Shown piece after piece: positions 63,949-64,000 of a stretch of DNA of 64,000 bases (positions are counted from its first letter, which is position 1; the number at the start of each line of letters is the position of its first letter). The notes beneath the pieces are model-generated. The model was not told the DNA's origin and ran no database searches. It saw only the letters and a program-made list of their open reading frames with translations. Source of the DNA: Opitutaceae bacterium (GTDB lineage Bacteria; Verrucomicrobiota; Verrucomicrobiia; Opitutales; Opitutaceae); contig JAEUGY010000070.1 in assembly GCA_016794625.1 (NCBI GenBank), forward strand, positions 1 through 64,000, given 5' to 3'. The position numbers were made by a program, and so were the translations under genes.

Positions 63949-64000
63949 TTATTGATACGTGGTGAATTTCTTTGGATCGAATGCCTCGCGCACCGCCTCG
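63949..64000 (-). CDS. ABC transporter permease, partial (C-terminal end)
   Basis: Only the last 16 codons are in the window, reading EAVREAFDPKKFTTYQ and stop. The ending resembles those of YejE/OppC-type permeases (GVRDAFDPRK), and the position four bases before the binding-protein gene supports that. The rest lies outside the window. Confidence 0.65.
   Translation of the reverse strand, partial: EAVREAFDPKKFTTYQ

Overview
The window is a GC-rich bacterial chromosome segment with tightly packed genes, short operons with ATGA-type overlaps, and mostly housekeeping content. I infer a Verrucomicrobiota member, most likely Opitutaceae-like. The grounds are gene style: a eukaryotic-type (GSII) glutamine synthetase, the long form of PurF with an eight-residue leader before the catalytic Cys, a DnaX without zinc-module cysteines, a large secreted subtilase with LamG and Ig-like repeats, and intergenic ACCACAGAG-type and palindromic repeats. 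No rRNA genes, CRISPR array, prophage or intact insertion sequence was seen.

Layout. 1-3.4 kb: tRNA-Glu, a class IV aminotransferase, a repeat-bearing gap, tRNA-Arg, an RHH/PIN toxin-antitoxin pair and a secreted protein of unknown role. 3.5-12.6 kb: argH, an MFS permease, mutL, glycogen phosphorylase and dnaX. The dnaX gene ends in a run of ten A followed by an open -1 frame, so it probably makes a short (gamma-like) and a long (tau-like) clamp-loader subunit. 12.6-15.7 kb: a GGCT-like protein, a PP2C phosphatase, a 140-residue kinase-like protein, and glnII behind a sigma-54 type promoter. 15.7-21.2 kb: ilvB, a YmdB-like phosphodiesterase, superoxide dismutase, tadA, infA and a XerD-like recombinase.

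21.4-25.5 kb is a purine cluster: a stand-alone PurL-like second half, long purF and purM. 25.6-29.4 kb holds two divergent DEAD-box helicases and a RibD/DHFR-like reductase. 29.5-29.8 kb is a nested palindromic repeat element. 30-36.9 kb holds a membrane M48 protease, an EEP-fold phosphatase or nuclease and a TIG-type lipoprotein, then a coupled operon hemW - secreted SAM-hydrolase-like protein - lipoprotein - M23 peptidase. 37-44.3 kb holds two full-length paralogous polytopic membrane proteins of an unrecognised (possibly GT-C) family flanking an SNF2 helicase, then a methyltransferase. 44.6-49.6 kb is a 1635-residue subtilase.

49.6-56.2 kb is a coherent regulatory and export locus on the minus strand: membrane fusion protein, ABC ATPase and MacB-like permease, followed by a sigma-54 activator response regulator and an NtrY-like kinase. 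The response regulator has its own -24/-12 promoter and an upstream palindrome, which suggests autoregulation. 56.4-64 kb: a secreted M14 carboxypeptidase-like protein, coaD, and an oligopeptide ABC importer of the Yej/Opp type whose permease runs off the window edge.

The strongest leads are the dnaX slippage signal, the two matching sigma-54 promoters, the half-PurL gene, the membrane-protein pair, the mini-kinase and the nested repeat.
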